Assembly: GCA_051294375.1 (NCBI GenBank)
Contig: CM119271.1
Location: 9,882,291 to 9,946,290, forward strand
Length of the DNA: 64,000 nt
Reading direction: 5' to 3'
Source: Paraspadella gotoi
Lineage: Eukaryota > Chaetognatha
Shown here one piece after another: positions 1 through 15,229 of the stretch; the first letter of the stretch is position 1, and the number at the start of each line of letters is the position of its first letter. The translations under genes were made by a program, and so were the position numbers. The notes under the pieces are model-generated. The model was not told the DNA's origin and ran no database searches. It saw only the letters and a list, made by a program, of their open reading frames with translations.

Positions 1-35
1 TCTCCCCCCCCCTCACCCTCCGCCCCTCTTATCAG

Positions 36-275
36 GCACTTGCGGAAATGGGTTCGTGGAGCCTGGCGAAGAATGCGACTGTGGATTTCCCGGATTCGGT
101 TGCGAATCCAACAAGTGTTGCAACGCCTCCACATGCAAATTGAACATCGGTGCGACTTGCGGGTGAGTCTTCCTTTTTAAAGTGCGGGTCAGTCTTCTTT
201 AATAAAGTGCGGGCGGGTTGGAGGAATTGGGGAGAGGAGAAATTCGCCTCGTATTTCGTGCCTCTTTTTTGGTCA

Positions 276-306
<31 letters not shown>

Positions 307-1228
307 AATCATAGCCAGTTTTCGACGCCAGTCATTTCATCTCTTTTTACATTTGGCATTTATTTGAGACCGGCTTTTCGGATGTTTTGTGAACCTTTTT
401 TGGATAAAGATCGCTCGTCCGATAAACCGTTGTTTTTTTACGAGTTTGACGAGTTTTTTTTTTTTTTTTGTTAACAATATTGCCACGCTCGGCTACGTTT
501 GTGTCACCGAAAAGATACGTTTACTTTTGGAAATTCGTACTCAACACTAAGCGGGATTCGTCAGTGAGACTCTCGTCAAAACCCTTTTTGGTCGGGCGAC
601 GCTTCGAACGCCTTGGACCCAAGGGTGGAGACTGAGAGTCTTCTGTAAGGGGTGAGGGTCGGGAAGGAAAGAAGGATCGATGCTTGAACCGAAGATTCGT
701 CTCTGTTCTCGCGTCGTCGTCGTCGTCGTCGTCGTCGTTATCGTCGTCGATGTCGGATTCGTTTCATTAGCTTTCATTGTTTGAATCGTCGTCCTTGTAG
801 TCGTCGTCGTCTTCCTCATCGAAATGGCGCTGACCCTGTCGTCTTCAACGTCGTTTTTGGCGCTGTCGTCATCGTTGACGTTAACGTTGGCGCTGCTTCG
901 TCATCATCGTTGGCATTGGCGTCGCTGGTATTGACGTCGCTGGTATTTGCGTCGCTGACATTGCGTCGTCTTCTCTCTTCTCGTCACTGTCGTCGTCGTT
1001 GTCATCGTCGTCGTTGTCGTCGTCGTCCTCGACTTCTCCTTCTTCCGCCGTCGAGATTCTTGACGTCGAAGATTGAAAGGCTCTGCCACCTAGGGAGCAA
1101 TTCTCCCTCCGTCACTGTCTCTCTTTTCTCTCTGTCTCTGTCTCTCTCCTTTTCTCTCTCTCTCGCTCTCTTTCTCTCTTTTGTCTTTCTCATTCCCTCT
1201 CTCTCTCTTTTTCTTTTTCTCCCTTCCG

Positions 1229-1311
<83 letters not shown>

Positions 1312-2238
1312 CTCTTTCTTTTTCTGGGATTGGGCTCTTCCGGTTGTTACAGGCGCGTGATTTAATTTACAAGTTCCGTCATCAGGTGCGCGATGGGGCG
1401 AGAGAGAAGAGAGAGAAGAGAAGAGAGAGAGAGAAGAGAGGAGAGAGAGAGAGAGAAGAGAGAGAGAAGAAAGAGGAAGAGAGAGAGAGAGATGAAAGAA
1501 TTCCCACCTTTAGTGTTTTTTCCCTTCTTCGATAAATGAGATCAAAATCTAAAATTCTTCGCGTCTCGATTTCAATTTTCACTGGAGACTGAAAATCGTC
1601 GTCTCCCCGTCGTTACGTTGTTTTGTCTCGGCTTCCGTTTGTTTTAGTTAAAATGTTTTAGGTATTGTATTGTTACGTATTATTTTTTTTTGTTTTAAAT
1701 TCATCTTTAACATGTCAAGTCAAAGGAATTTTTATTTATTTTCTAAATTAAGTTTATAACGACTTTGTCCTCGCCTTTTCCTGGGAATAACCTAATGAAA
1801 AGAAAACTAAGCTTTTAGATCTTGAAAATTTACTTTTCAAAAAGTTTTATACCAGGATCAAAAATTTTAAAACCAGAGAGCTCCTCATTTCAACGATATT
1901 ACAAATTCTGTTACTCCGATCTTAAGTCAGCGTCCGGAGGCGCAATCCGATAAATTCGCTTTACTAAATTCTGAAAAAACTCAACTTCTAGATGAAAATC
2001 TGCTGCATTTTCTCGATGTGAGTTTCGCCGCGTTGTTTCGTTACCAGAGCTTCTTGGTTTCTCAAAAAGGAATCACGTGACCCAAAAAGTCAAATGGCGC
2101 CGTTTTTTCTATCGCGCTCGATTTTTTCAATTCAGATCGGAAGCCACGTGCGAATAATCGGCGGATTTATTGAGCGACAAACGAATCTAATGACTCAACA
2201 AATTACAAATCTCTCTTTCTCTTTCTCTCTCTTCTCTT

Positions 2239-2324
<86 letters not shown>

Positions 2325-4898
2325 AAGGTCCGGAGAGTGTTGTGATCTGGAGACTTGCCAACTCAAAGAAGCAGCGACGGTTTGCAGAAGCAGCTCCGGC
2401 TCATGCGATCTTCCAGAATTTTGCAGCGGTAAGGGATACGAGTTAAGTTTTATTTAATTATACATTGTTAGAATAATATATAATATAAGGAACGACAAAG
2501 TCTCGTGTCAAGCTGAAGATTAAGATTTTTTTGTCTGTAGTATTGATAGCAACGAAGGAAGAATAATTAATAATTAATAAAAAGATTTAATAAAACATTT
2601 AAACAAACCTTTTTTTTTCGTTTTCGACTTCCAGGTCATTCTGAGTGGTGCCCTCGTGACGTGACGGTTCAGGATGGAACCGAGTGCGACAAAGGAGCAG
2701 CCTATTGCTACGCCGGTCGGTGCCGCTCGCACGAATCGCAGGTGGGGTTCGAAGCCTTGTCGTTCTTGTCGTCGTCGTTGTGGTTGCTGTTGTCGTTAAG
2801 GTTGTTTTTGTTCTTGTTTTGTTGTTGTCGTCGTTAATGTCGTTTTTTGTCAAGATAGATGGCGGCCATTTTGAATACGTTTTTGCGTCTTTACTTTCAT
2901 AGTTTTTTTTTACATTTTTTTTTTCAAAAAACGTCTAGATATTTTATGTTATTAAATTTTCCACTCCCCCCCAAACCGTCCTTCAGTGCAAAGTGTTGTG
3001 GGGTTCGAGCGGCCGCGTCTCCAACGAGTTCTGCTTCTCGTGGAACAAAGCTGGGACGCAGTTCGGAAATTGCGGTTACGATTGGCACCATGAGAGTTAC
3101 ATTAAATGTATCGAGGTCGACATGATGTGCGGTGAGTCGACGGGACGTTGCGGGGGGTTGGTTTGCGGTGTGGCTCTCTTTGTGGCGGGGGCTTTGTGGT
3201 GAGCCGTGTCGTTGAGGCTGTTATGAGAGCGAGTATTTTTGATCCAGAGTGTTGGGGGGTTTGACCTGTTGACGCGCTATGCGGTGTGTCTTCCGTTTGG
3301 ACCAGTGTGTAAACTGTAAAGTAATTGTTCGTGTAGTAGGCGATGATGAGAATACGTTTTCCGCGTAAACCTGTGGGGTATAAGCTTTGGGTGGCTGACG
3401 CTGTTTTTGAATCATAAGTTATTAAGTCGTCTGGTTTACGCGCTGCTCAAAAGAGGTGGGGCATTCCTGCGGTTGACGCGATAGCTACGCTTCGTAGTAC
3501 CGAGTGTTACACACATTGTAAATCGAGGAAACTTTTTTTTTTTAATTTTAATTCTAATTGGTTCCCTCTCGTATTCTCTCGCCCAATCAGGACTGCTTCA
3601 TTGCCAACACTCGAGTGAGAAGCTCGCCTTCGGTCAGGACAAACTCTCCCAACACGCGACGACCTTCTACAGGGATCCTTACTCCGGAGAACGTTACCCC
3701 TGCCGGTGAAGACCGACCGACCAATGATTGACCGACTGACTGTTTCGCGAGTCCTATCAGCGATAGATCCTTTCTCCAAAAAAAAAAGCGTGACCTTTGT
3801 TGTTACGTTTTTTGTGCCAAATAAATCGACGAATTTCATGAAGGGTAGATAATTTGATTAAGGAATCAACTGATTGTTAAAGCATTACAAAATGTTATCC
3901 CTCCCGACTAGGGGGTTATATAATGAGCTAAACTAGTTTTGTAAACTCTTGACGCTAATGTTTTAAAAATGATAAACGACCGTCTGAAAAAAAACAATTG
4001 ACCGAAGATCTAATCAAACCTCTAGTTATTAAACTCCTGACTAGAGATGGATATATATATATCGACACATACTGACACATAAAGACCATAATAACAAACC
4101 AACTAATCTATCCCTTCCCCACAAAAAAAAAATACTACAGAGCCGTTCACATGGATTTCGGGCTGGACACCCACGATCCGGGTCTCGCCCCCAACGGGGC
4201 CAAGTGCGGAATCCATAGAGAGGGAATTTGCGTCAATCAAAAATGCGTCGCTTTGTCTGAACTTAATATAGGTGAGTCAATAATATAATACAGTAATATA
4301 ATAGTAATAATATAGTAATATAGGTAGATTTACAAGTGTTATTTAGATGTAGTTAATTTTTAAAACGTTTTTTCTCGTGAATCTTACCGTGTGTCTTTCA
4401 TTCCCGGCTTTGTAAAAAATAGTTAAAAATTGTTTTTATTGTCAAATAAAAAAATAACTAGTAAGACTAGTCAATTGACCATAACTTAGCATTCCTTAGC
4501 ATTATTTTAGTTCTCGTCGTTGTCGACTTCGTTTTTTTCGGCCCCCTTTTTACCACTCGTGCCAAATTTTCCTCACCCGCTTTACCTCACCTTCCCCCCC
4601 TTAACTCAGTGCCTTGTCCAAACAAATGCAACGGTAACGGCGTCTGCAATTCCAACGGCAACTGTCATTGCAACGTCGGTTACGCCCCTCCCTTCTGCGA
4701 CGCCCCGGGCCTCGGGGGCAGCCTCGACTCCGGGCCGGCCAGTCGGGAGCCCGACCACTACTTCCTCTTGGTCAGCCTCCTAATTCTCTTCCTCGGTGAG
4801 GATTTGGTGGTTTTGGTGGGGCGGTAGGGTGGGTGGGGAGAAAAGGAAGTAAAGAAATTAAGAAGATTAGTTAGAAAAAAAAAGTAGGATAGAAAAAG

Positions 4899-4993
<95 letters not shown>

Positions 4994-6281
4994 AAAGGAA
5001 AAAAAAGAACAAAGATAGAAAAAATGTAAAAATAAAAGAAAGTTGACCAAAAAAAAGAAAGAAAAAACAAACAAAAACATTAAAAAAACCCCACTTATTA
5101 TATTATATTATTACTAACTAAACAGTGAAATGGAACCAACATAACCAGTCAACCCTTCCCCCCCTCCATTTTTCACTATTCACCCCCAAGGCATCGTGCC
5201 CATCTTCTGCTTCGCCCTCGTGATTTCGGTGAAATATCGACGCGACTGTCGGGAATGTTGGGCGCATCACAAGAAGTACTCGAGCGGGAAGGCTTTCTCC
5301 CCGGCCTTCACGGGCCGCTCCATCCCGCCCCCTCCTCCGCGCCCTTACGTCACCCAACACAACAAGATCGGGCACGGCGGGGGCGGGGGCGGACCCGGCG
5401 TCGGAGGGGGCATTCCAGGTGAGAGAGGAAGGGGTTGGCGTTTTTGGGTTGTGATTAGAACAATGTGATATTATGAGATAGTAATAATAGTAATAATAGT
5501 TATATTAGTGCTGCTAAAATAGAACTTAACTGGAAGATATCCCATGTAGATTTTTGGTAAAATATCTATCAAAGGTCGTAAAAATCAAAAAAAGGTTTTG
5601 TGATTTGTCATGTATTGATAAAACGTTACAAGCCATTTTTTATTATAGTTTTACTATTATTTAAAATGTTTGACTTATTTCAAAAATTGTTATTAATGTC
5701 AAATTGTAAAGTGTTTAATTTAATTCGAATACAACGAGGTTGATTCAGTACAATCATCATCAACAAACAAACAAACATAGACTAAGTCTGAGCAAACGAA
5801 AAACATTATAAAATAGAGAGAAAAACAGTTAATTAATGAAAATTAATTAATGAAAATTTAAACATTTAAAAATTGTTTTATGTTGTAAAAAACGGAACAA
5901 GTTTCTGAAGAACAGTATTTTTTATTGTATAGATCTTTGAGATAAAGGTTTTCTTAAGATTATTAAAAAAATTTTTGATTATACATTTTACTCTATATTT
6001 CTAGGTTTTTTTCTGATAATTCCTCGTAAATGGTTTATTTTAAACGTTTATCAAAGCTTTCCAATTTTGATTGTCTTCTGAAAATGATTAAATTAAGATT
6101 TTCAACAATTAGTCACAGTAAAAACCTCATAGTCCCTCAAATGCAAAAGTGGACACTCTCTCACTTTTTTCTTTCCCTCCGCGATGTACTTTTTTTTCTC
6201 TCTTCTCCCATCGGAATTCGGTGATAAACGAAGGCGCCTCTACCGGCCGCCGACAGAAAAACTAATTGGACATGAACGCGA

Positions 6282-6367
<86 letters not shown>

Positions 6368-8229
6368 GGAGGAGATTTTTTAATATTTTTTACTAAAATG
6401 GAGAAGGAATTGATTGATTGATTGGTCAGTTGAGTGCTAAACATCCCCGGGCGTCCGACCAAAGTGGCTCCATCGTGAGACGGTGATTGATTGTGACAAA
6501 TCGATTTCTCTGGCGTCCGAGAGGAGGAATCCGGAGGAGATGAGGATTTAAGGGGAGGGCGAGTTAAAAGATAATGGATTTTTTATCTGGAATTTTATAT
6601 AAATATAAAAATTGTCAATATAATTTCTTTTGAAACTTTTATTTGTTTTCCTAACCTCTATTGGATTATTAGTTTTTTTTTATAATGTGTTCGCAGATAA
6701 TATAAAAAAATTGTATTGCTAAACGTTTCAATAACTTAAAAAAATTAATTACAGTCATTTTTTATGGCATTTCATTGTAAATTGTTTCGTCCCAAGAGTC
6801 ATTGAATACGATGAAGAAAAACGATTTAAATGGACAAGATAACGAGAATTCAGCAATAAAAACGAAATCGAAAGCCAGTATTAATATTTTTTTTCTCAGT
6901 GATTTAAATCCAGGACTGACGGTTTTAGAATAACGTTCATATTGAGCAAATAAACTTTTAAGTAAAATTTAAAAGTGACTTTGCAATTAAAATAAAATGA
7001 TTTTGATCGCAAATCAATCTTGAAACCGCTCCACCTTAAAGTTATCGGCAAACTAGTCCTTGCAGTTACTTACTTTTTTGACTTCCATGAATCAGTTTGA
7101 GGTCGATCTCGCTCCTCACCATTTCTTCCACGATGAATCTCATTTTAAGTGTGACCACCTGATCAACCACTCTCTTTCCCTACCCAACCCCCACTCTCCA
7201 GCGATGGATCTCTTCGGGAATCCACCGCTAAAAAGCCCCGGGGACCCGCGGGTCCTCGCGCCCAACGGGGACCTCCTCCATTTCGGGTCCGGGGGAAAAC
7301 CCGGCTTCAATTCCTTGGGAAGACAAGCGGGTGAGTTTGGGTGAGGGATGGGTGGGTTTAGGGTAAGTTAGGCGTGGGTGAATTGAGATCGGGTGAGGCA
7401 GAGAGGGAGAGCTATTAATGGGTGAGTTTATTATGGAATATGGAGGGACGAAGGAACATAAAACTTTAAAATACGGAGTTGGGGAAAAATTTCAACAATT
7501 CTTAATCACCGTTTTCTTATTCTATCCCCCTTATTCTATCCCCCTTTTTCTATCCCCCTTATTCTATCCCAAATAAGGAACCCTACCCAAGAAGCGCGGC
7601 CTCGGCGGGCGATCCCCGAGCAGCCTGAGCCGCGACGGCCAGCTCGGCCTCTCCCCCGGCATCGGCATCAGCGCCCTCAACGCCTCTCCGGGACACGGGG
7701 GCACGACCGAGCCTCTCCTCAGCGGATCCTCACAGAGTTCCGTCGTAGCAGGTTGGATAGAGGATTGGATAGAGAGGATTGGATAGAGGGGAGGGTGGGG
7801 GAGGAGGATGTGATTGCGAGGAGAGGAAATAGATTGGAGAGTTAATGTCATTGTGATTACTCGATACGGCGTGTTGTGATTGTAGAGAGAGTGAAAAGAT
7901 AGTGAATTGAGTGTGAAGTGTGAGTTGTCAATGTGATGTGAGTCGGCTATGGAGATTGTGAGAAAGAAACTTTAGTGATGAAAGTGTGAATGAGATTGAT
8001 TCAATAAAAAAAAATACTAAGAGGAACAATCGTGAAGTTGAAGAGTGACGTGATAGAGTTGCGATCTTTCTTTAATGTAATTTTTTTTTTTTAGCAAATG
8101 ATTATTAATTAAAAAGAGATTTTGATAGAAAAAGTTTGGGAATTAAAAAACAACTTGAAAAATACCCGAGTCAAACCGATGACTCCCCTCGATTTCACTT
8201 TCACTCCATCTCCTTTTCTCTCTCTCTAT

Positions 8230-8279
<50 letters not shown>

Positions 8280-10303
8280 CTCTTCTCTCTCTCTCTCTCT
8301 CCTCTCTCTCTCTGTCTCCCTCCCTCCCCCTCCCCCAACCTCCGCCAGGTGCAATGGCGCAAATGCCAGGTGGCGCCTCGAGCGGCAACGCATCTACTAA
8401 CGCGCGGAAATCCTCCAGATGCGAATCGTCGCGAGTTGGGACTCTGGGGAAGAGGAGCAAGTCGGTCAGTCACAATCCCCCCGTCGTCTCCTTCAGCAAC
8501 GGGAGCAGCAGCACCGGTGAGGAGTTGTTGTTGTCGTTGTTGTTGTTGTTGCGGGTAAGGGTTTGAGGAAATTGCGGCTGCGACTTCGACACTTTACAAA
8601 GTTGATGGGTTGGAAAAAAAAAGCGAGTGGGGGGGGGAATGCGTGTGTTTCAATATCGATAGGTAAGGTAAGGTAATTTCTCATGAAATTATAAAGTGAC
8701 TAAGTAGCAAATTAATGCCGACGGTTCATAAATTGTTGCACCCGTTTTATTGATTGATTGATTGATTGATTGTTTGATTCCTTCCGGCCTTCAAATTAGT
8801 CCATTAATCTTGTTCGATATATTGATAGATTGAATAATCGACTTCTTAAATGATTGATTGATTGATTGATTTATTGATCGATTGATTAGTTTATTTATTA
8901 ATTGATTTGATCCGATTTTCGTGGCAACTGCAAAAACCAAAACTTCTTCCGCTCATAAATCGAAGTTAACCCGTTCGCATCGACTTAATTCAAATGAAGT
9001 CGACCTAAATTAAACCCTTCGTTTCTCAAACCAGACTTGTCTATAAAGAGTAAGGTGCGCCAAAATTGAAACACTTTTTTATAACTTCTAGTTCTCTCCA
9101 AAAAAAATTCTTTTTCCCCTTATTACTAAATCGATTTTCAAAGCAACTTTTTGAAATTAGTTCATTGGGTTGTTGCACTGATGCTTTTAAATATTTATTA
9201 ATATATAACAAATGAAAAGAAATTTTTTAATTTTAATTTTTAAGAACGGATTCTTATAGAGCTTGAAAAGTTAAATAAAAGTTAGTAATACAATTCTTTT
9301 TAAAATTTTGACAATAAATTGGTTAAAAATGGAAAAAACCTTAAAAAATATCATCATCATCATATCACATCATTTCATCAAAATTGAAAAAAATTAAAAA
9401 AGAATTTTAAACTTTATATAGTAATATAATAATCTTTAAATGCCTCCGTGCGCTTATCAATAAGACAAATTTAAAAAATTATATTCTCTAACAGTCAACC
9501 ATTATCTAGATTTGAGAGAACTTCTAGTTTTCAACCTGTTCCGGCCTACTAAAAGTAATTTATACGTCCTCCCTCGACCCAATCTTTTTATCTTTGTTTT
9601 TGACGCGCGACGCGTTGGACTCTTCGACGCGCGACTTGCGTGACGCGTTACGCTTGTGACGCGGCGGGAATTAAGTGACGTCGCTCGACGATGGACGATC
9701 TAACTCGGGGGGGGGGGAAAGTCGGCGGGAAGGAAGAGAGAGTGGAGGGGGGTGGGGGATAGAGGCGAAGGTAATGGGAGGTTCGGAGTTGTTGAGTGTC
9801 GGCGAAGGAACGAGTGATGTTGTAAAAGTGGAAAAGAGGTGAGTATCGGCAAAGGGAAAGGAAGAACTGTGTCGGTATGAGGGAAGGTAGTTCATCGACA
9901 TATGAATGTTGGCGAGGAAAGAGAAGCGTGGTTGTCAGAAAAAAAGGAGGACAAGTATTCTAACTGGGGGAGCGACTCTGTCTCATTTGAAATTAACTGC
10001 GAGTTACTCTGTTACAGTATTTGAAAAAAAAATTTGAGGAATTTTGGCGATAAGAAAACTTTGAGTGTCGGAAGGTGTCAGTAGAGCAGAGCTTAGTATC
10101 GGAAGGGCGAATTGGTAAGTCAAAAGGAAAGATTGAGTGTCATCTAGAAACAAGTAAGTGTCAGTCTAGGTGTGTATTAGTTGCAAACAAGTGTCTGCAG
10201 GAGTCGGAAGAGAATCGGCCAAGTAACAGACTGAGCGTCACAGGTACAGGTGTATATGAGTGAGTGTCGGCGGATGAGCGTCGACAAGAAAAAGTAGAAA
10301 CGC

Positions 10304-10380
<77 letters not shown>

Positions 10381-10465
10381 TCTCTCCACTCTTCAAGCGA
10401 CGGAAAAATACGCATCGGTATAAATACCTTTTTCTCTGAAACGCGAGGCTGAGCAATGAATGGAA

Positions 10466-10539
<74 letters not shown>

Positions 10540-11461
10540 AGAGAGAAGAGCGAGAAGAGAGTTCCGTCGAGAAGAGCGGCATGATGAATAGGAAATAAAG
10601 AGATAAGCGAGGTGCTTTGGTGAAGGTTTATGAATCTCTCGCACAAAAGCGTCGCACCATGAAGACAAACATAAATAAACAAAAGTAACGAGGCGGGAGA
10701 ACGACGACGACGAACACGGCAATGATGACGACGACGACGATGAGGGCGACGACGACAACGACCACGATGAAGACGATAACGATGACGACGGCAGATGAAG
10801 TCGACGACGATGACGAAAACGACAATGACGACGACGATGATGAAGACGATAACTATGACGACGGCAGACGACGTCGACGATGACAAAAACGACAATGACG
10901 ACGATGAAGACGGTGACGATGAAGATGAACCTCAACGACCAGTGACGATGACGATCACGATGACGATGACGATGAAGATGACGATCATGTGGACAACGAT
11001 GACTAACGACTACGAACGATGATGAAAATTTTGTGCGATGAAAATGTGGACGATAATTGACGACAATGTTAACGACGAATAACGACGACGAACAATGACG
11101 AACAACAACAGCGATGATTTTCTTATATATTTTTTTTATTATCAAAGTCACCCTCTTTCTTTTTTAAAGAAGAAAATAATAAAATCCGACTCGTCGTTTT
11201 TCTTTTTTAATCTTGATGCGCTTTTGTTTTTTTGTTTTTTTTTGCCACAGGCGTCGCCGGCGGCGTCTCTTCATCGTCGTGTTCGAGTCACGGAGGAAAC
11301 GGTGAGTTTTTTTTTTCTTTTTGATCTCGTGAACCTTAATGTGAGAGTGAATTGGTTGATTGATTAATTTATTAATTTATTTCTTTATTCGATTAATTAC
11401 ATAGATTAACTGACTGCTTGTTCTAGTAATGGTATACCACCTTTTTTTACTGACTAAAGTA

Positions 11462-11512
<51 letters not shown>

Positions 11513-13625
11513 AATTAAAAGATATCCCTACACCCATCCACAGGTGGAGGCATGCTGCCCGGGNNNNNNNNNNNNNNNNNNNNNNNNNNNNNNNNNNNNN
11601 NNNNNNNNNNNNNNNNNNNNNNNNNNNNNNNNNNNNNNNNNNNNNNNNNNNNNNNNNNNNNNNNNNNNNNNNNNNNNNNNNNNNNNNNNNNNNNNNNNNN
11701 NNNNNNNNNNNNNNNNNNNNNNNNNNNNNNNNNNNNNNNNNNNNNNNNNNNNNNNNNNNNNNNNNNNNNNNNNNNNNNNNNNNNNNNNNNNNNNNNNNNN
11801 NNNNNNNNNNNNNNNNNNNNNNNNNNNNNNNNNNNNNNNNNNNNNNNNNNNNNNNNNNNNNNNNNNNNNNNNNNNNNNNNNNNNNNNNNNNNNNNNNNNN
11901 NNNNNNNNNNNNNNNNNNNNNNNNNNNNNNNNNNNNNNNNNNNNNNNNNNNNNNNNNNNNNNNNNNNNNNNNNNNNNNNNNNNNNNNNNNNNNNNNNNNN
12001 NNNNNNNNNNNNNNNNNNNNNNNNNNNNNNNNTATCTTTAACTAAGAAACTTTTCGTTTGCCTCATCCTTCACTACAATTGGGAACAATGTTTTTAGTTG
12101 TGCCGCGAGTACGCGCNNNNNNNNNNNNNNNNNNNNNNNNNNNNNNNNNNNNNNNNNNNNNNNNNNNNNNNNNNNNNNNNNNNNNNNNNNNNNNNNNNNN
12201 NNNNNNNNNNNNNNNNNNNNNNNNNNNNNNNNNNNNNNNNNNNNNNNNNNNNNNNNNNNNNNNNNNNNNNNNNNNNNNNNNNNNNNNNNNNNNNNNNNNN
12301 NNNNNNNNNNNNNNNNNNNNNNNNNNNNNNNNNNNNNNNNNNNNNNNNNNNNNNNNNNNNNNNNNNNNNNNNNNNNNNNNNAAAAACCTCAAATCTAAGG
12401 GACTGCTAACGCAGACTTCAGAAAGTCCTAAAACTATAAGGAATAAAAAACGGAATTTCGATGCAGTGCATGTCATAAATACACGGGCAAAGAAAGTTTT
12501 TTGAGTCATGTCACGTCATGCCATGTCATATCATGTGATTAAAGGGAAATACATGTGAAAATAAAGTCACTGCGACGCAACACATTAAAATTACCGTTCT
12601 TGTTTTATTGTTTCAAATCGGACAAAAANNNNNNNNNNNNNNNNNNNNNNNNNNNNNNNNNNNNNNNNNNNNNNNNNNNNNNNNNNNNNNNNNNNNNNNN
12701 NNNNNNNNNNNNNNNNNNNNNNNNNNNNNNNNNNNNNNNNNNNNNNNNNNNNNNNNNNNNNNNNNNNNNNNNNNNNNNNNNNNNNNNNNNNNNNNNNNNN
12801 NNNNNNNNNNNNNNNNNNNNNNNNNNNNNNNNNNNNNNNNNNNNNNNNNNNNNNNNNNNNNNNNNNNNNNNNNNNNNNNNNNNNNNNNNNNNNNNNNNNN
12901 NNNNNNNNNNNCCGTCGGCCAGCCTTAGCGCGATGAGCAAGGCCCCGCAGGTTCTGGGGGGGCTTTTTCGATTCTGGGGCAATTGTTTAGTCGCATTGTT
13001 TTGATAGTTAAATATTAAGTTAAATATTATGGTAAAAGGTTGAAATTCACGCATTTTGGGAAAATTTATACAACGCTTAAGTATAAATCAATTCAATCAA
13101 CGAGCTATTTTTGTCTTTCTTACTTCGGACAAGCTAAGGACCTTGTACCGCTTTTCATAAAGACAGTTTTATTTACCACTAGATTACTTTTTATGTCCTT
13201 AAACTAAATTATTTAATTAAAAGCGCTACTTTATTCAGCGATCAAACTTATCAAACTTAAGAAATATGTCAATTCTATCGTTTTTTCCACTTTAGGTATG
13301 TACTATGCAGTGCATACTATGCACCATCAGAGTGTAAATGTAATATACTAATTAATAAGTATGGGGGGACATTCTAAAATATTCCTTTCCACTTCAGGGA
13401 GGAGGTCTTCCCCCCGCGCCCTACCCCAGCGGTCCAGCTCCTCCACCCCCGACCCAAGGATTCGGTCTTCCCTTCAACCAACTCATCAACAGTTCTACTA
13501 ACAACAACCCTCTCTTCAATCAAAACCGGTGAGAGAAATNNNNNNNNNNNNNNNNNNNNNNNNNAATACGCATCGGTATAATTACTTTTTTCTCTGAAAC
13601 GCGAGGCTGAGCATGATGGAAAGAG

Positions 13626-13659
<34 letters not shown>

Positions 13660-13661
13660 AG

Positions 13662-13700
<39 letters not shown>

Positions 13701-15179
13701 GAGAGAGAGAGGTTAGTCGAGAAGAGCGGCATGATGAATAGGAAATAAAGAGATAAGCGAGGTGCTTTGTGAAGGTTATGAATCTCTCGCACAAAAGCGT
13801 CGGCACCATGAAGACAAACATAAATAAACAAAAGTAACGAGCGGGAGAACGACGACGACGAACACGGCAATGATGACGACGGACGACGATGAGGGCGACG
13901 ACGACAACGACCACGATGAAAAGAGAATTAATGATGACTTGACGGCAGATGAAGTCGACGACGAATGACGAAAACGAACGACATTACGACCGACCGATAG
14001 ATGACTAGACCGATACCACTATTGCACGACGGCAGACGACGTATCGACGCATGACAAAAAAACGACAATGACGACGATGAAGACGTGACGATGATGATGA
14101 ACCTCAACGACCACGTGACCGATGACGATCACGCATGACGGATGACATGAAGATGGAACGTCATCCATGTGCGACACCACGATGACTAACGACTCACGCA
14201 ACCCGATGATAATAAATTATGTGGCGCATGAATAATGTGGACGAATAATTGACGAACACAATGCTTACGCACGACGAATAAAACGACGATCGCACAAGGA
14301 CGAAAACAACAAACAAGCGCATGATTTTCTTATATATTCTTTTTTTATTACTCAAAGTACCCTCTTCTTTTTTAAAGAAGAAATATAAAATCCGACTCGC
14401 TCGTTTTATTTTATTTTAATCCTTGCAGCGCTTTGTTTTTTTGTTTTTTCTTGCCACAGACGCACGTCGCCGCGCAGTGGTCTCTTTCATCGTCCGTGAT
14501 TCGATCACGCGAGAAACGGATGAGTTTCTTTTATCTTTTTGATTCTAACAGTGAACCTTAATGTGAGAGTGAATTGGCTTGATTGATCTAATTACATATA
14601 ATTTATTTCGTTTATTCGATTTAATTACATAGATTAACTGAACTGCTATGTTCTAGTAATGGTATACCACCTTTTTTACTGGATAAAGTAAATTGAGTTG
14701 ATTGAATTGATTGATGGATTGATTGATTGATTGAAGCTTGAGTCTGATTGATATTAAAAGATATCCCTACACCCACCCACAGGTTGGAGGCATGCTGCCT
14801 GGGCCTTCGGTCGGCCACTCCATCTCCCAGTCTCACCTCGAATCATCTCACTACCCACTGGAGGACCTCTGAGTCCCCTCGCATCAGACCTCACCGCCGT
14901 CCAGGTAAGTTCGCTTTTTTGGGGGGGCATCGGAAAGGTCGCGGTTCGATCCCTACGCCTGACTCTTTTCTAGGCCTTATGTAGTTAGGATACCTTTTAT
15001 ATATATGGTTTAGAAAAATTATTAAATTTCTTTTAATTTTTTTATTCTCTAGAATGCTTTGGTTTCTAAAATTAAACGTAAACCGCTTTATATATTTTTT
15101 TTTTCGGTATTAATTTTCGCCCGTTGTCGTTCATATGGGGTTTTCGCTCTTTGAGCAATGAGTTTATTTATTTTTCGTT

Positions 15180-15229
<50 letters not shown>

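Noticed and set aside
781-1365. 194-aa open frame on the plus strand
   Set aside because: Consists of GTC-triplet and CT-microsatellite translation (Arg/Ser/Leu runs); no domain or splice support.
2857-2873. agatggcggccattttg, a palindromic YY1-like motif in an ADAM intron
   Set aside because: No nearby gene start or other promoter element; probably chance.
10161-11151. Long minus-strand frames over the CT/GA/GAC block
   Set aside because: Low-complexity translation of microsatellites; the same block reappears frame-broken at 13565.
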